Positions 60,995 through 64,000 of a DNA stretch of 64,000 nt are shown piece after piece. Position 1 is the first letter of the stretch. Every line of letters starts with the position of its first letter. A program made the translations under genes and the position numbers. The notes beneath the pieces were generated by a model. It ran no database searches. It was not told the DNA's origin and saw nothing but the letters and a program-made list of their open reading frames with translations. The DNA is from Kutzneria buriramensis (GTDB taxonomy: Bacteria > Actinomycetota > Actinomycetes > Mycobacteriales > Pseudonocardiaceae): NCBI RefSeq assembly GCF_043575855.1, contig NZ_CP144375.1:434001-498000 (forward strand), written 5' to 3'.

Positions 60995-61966
60995 ATGACC
61001 AGCGATTCCAGCTCCCTCACGTGGCGGCCGCTCACCCCCGAGGACGCGCAGACGTCGGCCGACCTCCTCAACGCTATGGAGACCGTCGACAAACTCGGCG
61101 AGTTCTACCTTGCGGAGGACACCTTCCAGGAGCTGGTCGACCCCTACCTGGACCTGGAGCGCGCGAGCCTCGCCGCCTTCGACGGCGACGTGATGGTCGG
61201 CTTCATGAAGGCGAGCTACAAGCCGGCCACGGAAGAAGTCCACCGGGTCCTCATCGAGGGCGGGGTCCACCCCGACTACCGCCGCCGCGGTATCGGCACG
61301 GCACTCATGCAAGCCGGGGTGGCGGCGGTGAAGGCACAACACACGCGGCAGCACCCGACGGTGAAACTCGTGATCGTCGTCCAGAAGGCCGAACACATCA
61401 CGGGCGCTGCCGAGTTGTTCCGCTCCCGGGGTTTCGCGCCGGTCTTCTACTCCCAGCACTTGGTGCACCCGCTCGGTGCTGCGATTCCCGACTCGGCGGT
61501 CCCCGACGGACTGCGGGTCGAGCCTTGGTCGGAGCAGAACGACGAGGAGTTCCGGATGATCCGGAACGAGGCGTTCAAGGACGCGGGGGTGGCGGAGATG
61601 CCCGTGGACAACTGGAAGAACAGGATGATCAATAACGCGTTCCAGCCCGACGTCAGCTTCCTGCTCCGGGACGTGGCGAACGGTGCTGCGGCGGGCATGC
61701 TTTTGACCAAGTACTGGGAGGGCGACGTGGTGATCACCGGAGTTCGCGAGGCGCGCTTCGTCCTCATCGGCACGCTCCGGGACTACCGGAGGCGGGGCGT
61801 CGCCGGGGCGTTGATCGGGCACGCGCTGCGGGCTGCCGCCGATCAGGGCTTCGACCAGGTACGCGTGAGCGTGGACTATGAGAACCCCGTCGAGACGTTC
61901 GGGATCTACGAGAAGGCCGGATTCGCGCCCGCGCTGCGTCACATGCGCTGGGCACTGGAGGGCTGA
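60995..61966 (+). CDS. Double-GNAT N-acetyltransferase (MshD-like layout)
   Basis: A 323-residue protein with two GNAT domains. Acetyl-CoA loops are HPDYRRRGIGTALMQAGVAA (about 92-110) in the first and LRDYRRRGVAGALIGHALRA (about 259-277) in the second; the latter is followed by the NP-x-x-x-YEKAGF end (NPVETFGIYEKAGF). The two-domain plan is that of mycothiol synthase MshD and of several actinobacterial paralogues, but mycothiol specificity is not shown. A promoter GTGACA-18-TACTGT (60958-60987) ends 7 bp before the ATG at 60995, so the mRNA is probably leaderless, in agreement with the absence of a Shine-Dalgarno site. Confidence 0.87.
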   Translation: MTSDSSSLTWRPLTPEDAQTSADLLNAMETVDKLGEFYLAEDTFQELVDPYLDLERASLAAFDGDVMVGFMKASYKPATEEVHRVLIEGGVHPDYRRRGIGTALMQAGVAAVKAQHTRQHPTVKLVIVVQKAEHITGAAELFRSRGFAPVFYSQHLVHPLGAAIPDSAVPDGLRVEPWSEQNDEEFRMIRNEAFKDAGVAEMPVDNWKNRMINNAFQPDVSFLLRDVANGAAAGMLLTKYWEGDVVITGVREARFVLIGTLRDYRRRGVAGALIGHALRAAADQGFDQVRVSVDYENPVETFGIYEKAGFAPALRHMRWALEG

Positions 61967-62045
61967 ACGTCCCCGAGCCGTGCTCGCCGCCACGGGCATC
62001 GACACTCCGTCAACAACGTGATCCACGTCGTGCCACCTCCGCTGC

Positions 62046-62497
62046 CTAGCCGGGCCGGGTGTTGCCGGCGTCGTGGGTACATCGTGTGGCGCGGTCGAGG
62101 CTGATTCCGAGCATCCGTGTGAGGACGGGGCGGGCATCTCGGCGGCCATCTCCATCAGCGCGGTGTTACGGCCGAGGGTGGGCGAGATGCCGAGCTCAAG
62201 CAGTCGCGTCGGCATGTCACTGCGGGCAATCGACCGCTCGGGGCGGGTGCCGGGATAGAGCCAGACAAGCATCGTCAGGAGCGGTCGCCGGCGCACGCGG
62301 CGGTCCCCGACCAGCCTCCTGAGCAGTTCTCCGAGCGCTGTCGGAAGCAGGATCGGTGCCTCGCCGAGACGCAGTTCCACGCCAGCGTCAGTAATGGCGA
62401 CGTGCTTGATTGTCAGCTGCGTGATGTGCACGACGCGTTGGGCGTAGAGCAGGACGATCAACCCTCGACACGGTCGGCCAACGGACCTCGCGATCAA
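62046..62497 (-). pseudogene. Tyrosine recombinase-like C-terminal remnant
   Basis: The frame reads RGLIVLLYAQRVVHITQLTI, VELRLGEAPILLPTALGELL, LTMLVWLYPGTRPERSIARS and LLELGISPTLGRNTALMEMA. It then shifts frame to PVLTRMLGISLDRATRCTHD before a stop at 62046. Actinobacteria have a family of integrase-like proteins ending in this way (LYAQPV, LRxLGIP, R-x-x-AL, APV-x-A-x-x-LG). The N-terminal half is missing and there is a frameshift. Confidence 0.6.
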
Positions 62498-62544
62498 GCA
62501 TTTGGATCTGACACTGGGGCATCCTTGCTGGTCAGGAGGCCCCA

Positions 62545-62742
62545 GTGTTAACGATCACCAGCAGTTTCATACCGACATCACCTGCACCGTGTGCTGGGGT
62601 CGGGGTCGCTGCGCACGCCGGTGCCGGTGTCGTGGACGCTTCGTTGTATGCCAACGCATCAAAGGTCGCCGGGTTGACGAACGGCGGAATCGTGAGGCTG
62701 GCTGGCACCGGATACTTTCACCTGCAGGCTAGCGATCCGTAA
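62545..62742 (+). CDS. Small hypothetical protein
   Basis: A 65-codon frame from GTG at 62545 (LTITSSFIPTSPAPCAGVGV near the start, LAGTGYFHLQASDP at the end). No family, no good ribosome binding site. It lies between two pseudogenes and may not be expressed. Confidence 0.25.
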   Translation: MLTITSSFIPTSPAPCAGVGVAAHAGAGVVDASLYANASKVAGLTNGGIVRLAGTGYFHLQASDP

Positions 62743-62775
62743 GGATCTGGCGACGCATGCGGACATGCAGGTGAA

Positions 62776-63182
62776 GTGGTGGCGGGGCTTTCGGTTCTGC
62801 CATCCGCTGGTGTCCGCGCTGCTGGCGCCGGCTTGGCGATCGCGATCAACGAGGCGGCCCCAGCACCGACCGGGTGGGAATGGGTTCTCGCCGTTGGCCT
62901 GCTGGTCGTGCTCACGGTTGGGCTGGAGGCGTGGCAACTGGCAGTCTGCCCGGTGGTCCGCCGGACATGCCTCCGGAGGAGTTGGGGCGGATCGAGGTGG
63001 AATCGCGGTGGGACGACGCGTTCCCGCGTCTTCACCCCACCTCGAATCCGCCTGTCCAAGCCCGAGTAGCAAGCTGGTCATGTGGTCCAATGGCCGCTTT
63101 TACTATCCCCAAGGCGCGCCCAGGGGAAATCCCCTTTTTCTGCTATTTCGACACAAGCCGTTACGTCGGCCCTCACTGCTGA
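62776..63182 (+). pseudogene. Possible membrane protein with frameshift
   Basis: LAIAINEAAPAPTGWEWVLA and VGLLVVLTVGLEAWQLAVC form a hydrophobic segment in one frame. At about 62950-62965 coding character moves to another frame (MPPEELGRIEVESRWDDAFP), which runs to 63182. No family is recognised. Frameshifted small membrane protein is the best reading; chance is possible. Confidence 0.35.
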
Positions 63183-63280
63183 GCTGAAGGATCGGGCCGC
63201 AGTACGTGTCGTTTTTGACGTGGGCACCGCCTCGTCCGAGAGTGGCGGCAGGGCGGCACGTGCTGTGGCCGACCGGGAGG

Positions 63281-64000
63281 TCAGATCGTGGGCGGTGTAC
63301 GGGCGAGTCGTTCGCGCAGGCGAGCCGCGAGTTCCGCCTCGTCGGCCGCGACCAGCCGGTAGTCCCGCACGACGACGCGCCCGCCGACGACCACGTGTTT
63401 CGGCCGTCGCCCCGGCGAAGCCCACAGGAGTCCCGCGATCGGATCGTGCACGCCGGCGTCGGCGACGCCGGAAACGTCCCACAGGCACAAGTCTCCGGCC
63501 GACCCCGCCCCCAGATGCCCGAGCTCGGGTCGTCCCAGCCCCACGGCGGAACCCGCAGTGGCCATCCCGAGCACGGTGCGCGCGGGAAGCTGCGACCCCA
63601 CAAGACCGGAGACCTGGAGGGCGAGCCGGGCATCGGCGAGCAGGTGCCCGGCGTCGTTGCTTCCCCCGCCGCTCGTCCCCAGGCCGACGACGACGCCGGC
63701 CTCGATCAGCGCGGCCACCGGCGCGACGCCCCAGCCCATGGGCAGGTCGCATCCCGGCGCGTGCGTCGCGGTCACCCCCGCCTGCGCGAGAAGGCGGATC
63801 TCTCCCGGCGTGATGTCACACAGGTGGGCCACGGTGACGTCCGGTTCCAGCCAGCCCCATTCGTCGAGGAGTCGCAGTGGCCTGCGCCCATAGCGCTCGA
63901 TGGCGATCGCGGTGTCGACCTGCTCGTTGGCCTGGGTCCGGCGGCGCAGGCCGTGGCGGGCCGCGACCGCGCCGAGCGCCGCGAAGGTCTCCCGCGCATC
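63281..64000 (-). CDS. Amidohydrolase-superfamily deaminase/chlorohydrolase, 5' end outside window
   Basis: The last 240 residues of a protein related to 8-oxoguanine deaminase and AtzA/TrzN-type hydrolases. It includes VTVAHLCDITPGEIRLLAQA (metal-site His), THAPGCDLPMGWGVAPVAAL and GSNDAGHLLADARLALQVSG. The composite-domain end RPKHVVVGGRVVVRDYRLVA is typical. Family members usually have GVDGSASND at the last metal ligand; here it is GTSGGGSND, so Ser replaces the expected Asp. This may reduce or change activity. The HxH motif lies beyond the right edge. Confidence 0.82.
   Translation of the reverse strand, partial: DARETFAALGAVAARHGLRRRTQANEQVDTAIAIERYGRRPLRLLDEWGWLEPDVTVAHLCDITPGEIRLLAQAGVTATHAPGCDLPMGWGVAPVAALIEAGVVVGLGTSGGGSNDAGHLLADARLALQVSGLVGSQLPARTVLGMATAGSAVGLGRPELGHLGAGSAGDLCLWDVSGVADAGVHDPIAGLLWASPGRRPKHVVVGGRVVVRDYRLVAADEAELAARLRERLARTPPTI

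Noticed and set aside
1..64000. CRISPR arrays, tRNA or rRNA genes
   Set aside because: No regularly spaced repeat series of CRISPR length and no cloverleaf-like sequence with the T-arm GTTCRA motif in context was found by reading. The 23-bp array at 51534 is an operator array, not CRISPR.

Overview
The window is about 70% GC, with strongly GC-biased third codon positions, few AT-rich stretches and many GTG starts and leaderless promoters. It encodes DUF6153, DUF305, DUF2218, MmyB-type and AfsR/SARP-type regulators, NB-ARC/LuxR regulators and a MEDS/STAS plus HATPase signalling pair. Together these point to a large-genome filamentous actinomycete, most likely of the Pseudonocardiales (Amycolatopsis, Kutzneria or Kibdelosporangium-like) or a Streptomyces relative. 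This is inference from gene content; no rRNA or tRNA gene is present. The region looks like an accessory chromosome arm: regulators, secreted hydrolases and small oxidoreductases are mixed with insertion sequences, recombinase fragments and an unusual number of decayed genes.

Layout. 0-3.5 kb: a CHRD-domain secreted protein divergent from a lipoprotein, then an IS427-type insertion sequence placed exactly at the stop codon of a metallo-beta-lactamase-fold gene. 3.5-5.6 kb: gene remnants (LuxR tail, PTS EIIA, alcohol dehydrogenase start). 5.6-10.7 kb: an MmyB regulator divergent from a quinone-oxidoreductase-like gene, a truncated VOC protein, a flavin-reductase-like gene, a NIPSNAP gene and fragments of a GlxA-type regulator and a flavin monooxygenase. 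10.7-16 kb: TetR controlling a translationally coupled hydrolase-hydrolase-monooxygenase operon, two fused pseudogene ends and an HSL-family esterase. 16-20 kb: integrase and monooxygenase remnants, DoxX, a broken TetR gene whose operator survives, and an MFS exporter. 20-27.6 kb: membrane proteins, an anti-sigma-type ATPase, DUF6153/DUF305, and TetR divergent from a methyltransferase-DUF2218 pair. 27.8-34 kb: two large secreted enzymes, a PKD/FN3 phosphoesterase and an S53 sedolisin protease. 34-38.5 kb: an atpB remnant, a chimeric transposase fragment and an AfsR-like regulator.

38.9-48.3 kb is the most interesting part: an acyl-CoA-dehydrogenase remnant, an ORF fusing a SidA-type N-hydroxylase start to a DUF692 end, a large LuxR regulator, two coupled ABC exporters, a 12-codon ORF with a good ribosome binding site followed by a 17-bp perfect hairpin, and a divergent leaderless radical SAM gene. 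I read it as a candidate small ribosomal-peptide (RiPP) locus, partly eroded on its left side.

49.7-55.2 kb is a 5.5-kb cassette of two hydrolases, two SDRs, TetR and LysR, bounded by 42-bp direct repeats (41/42 identical). It contains a striking array of four 13-bp palindromes at exact 23-bp spacing between tetR and the SDR gene. 55.2-64 kb holds an RHS remnant, a MEDS-STAS/HATPase pair, a LuxR-ATPase, an inactive integrase-type IS that cut a response-regulator gene, a double-GNAT acetyltransferase, a tyrosine-recombinase remnant and the 3' part of an amidohydrolase gene that runs off the right edge.
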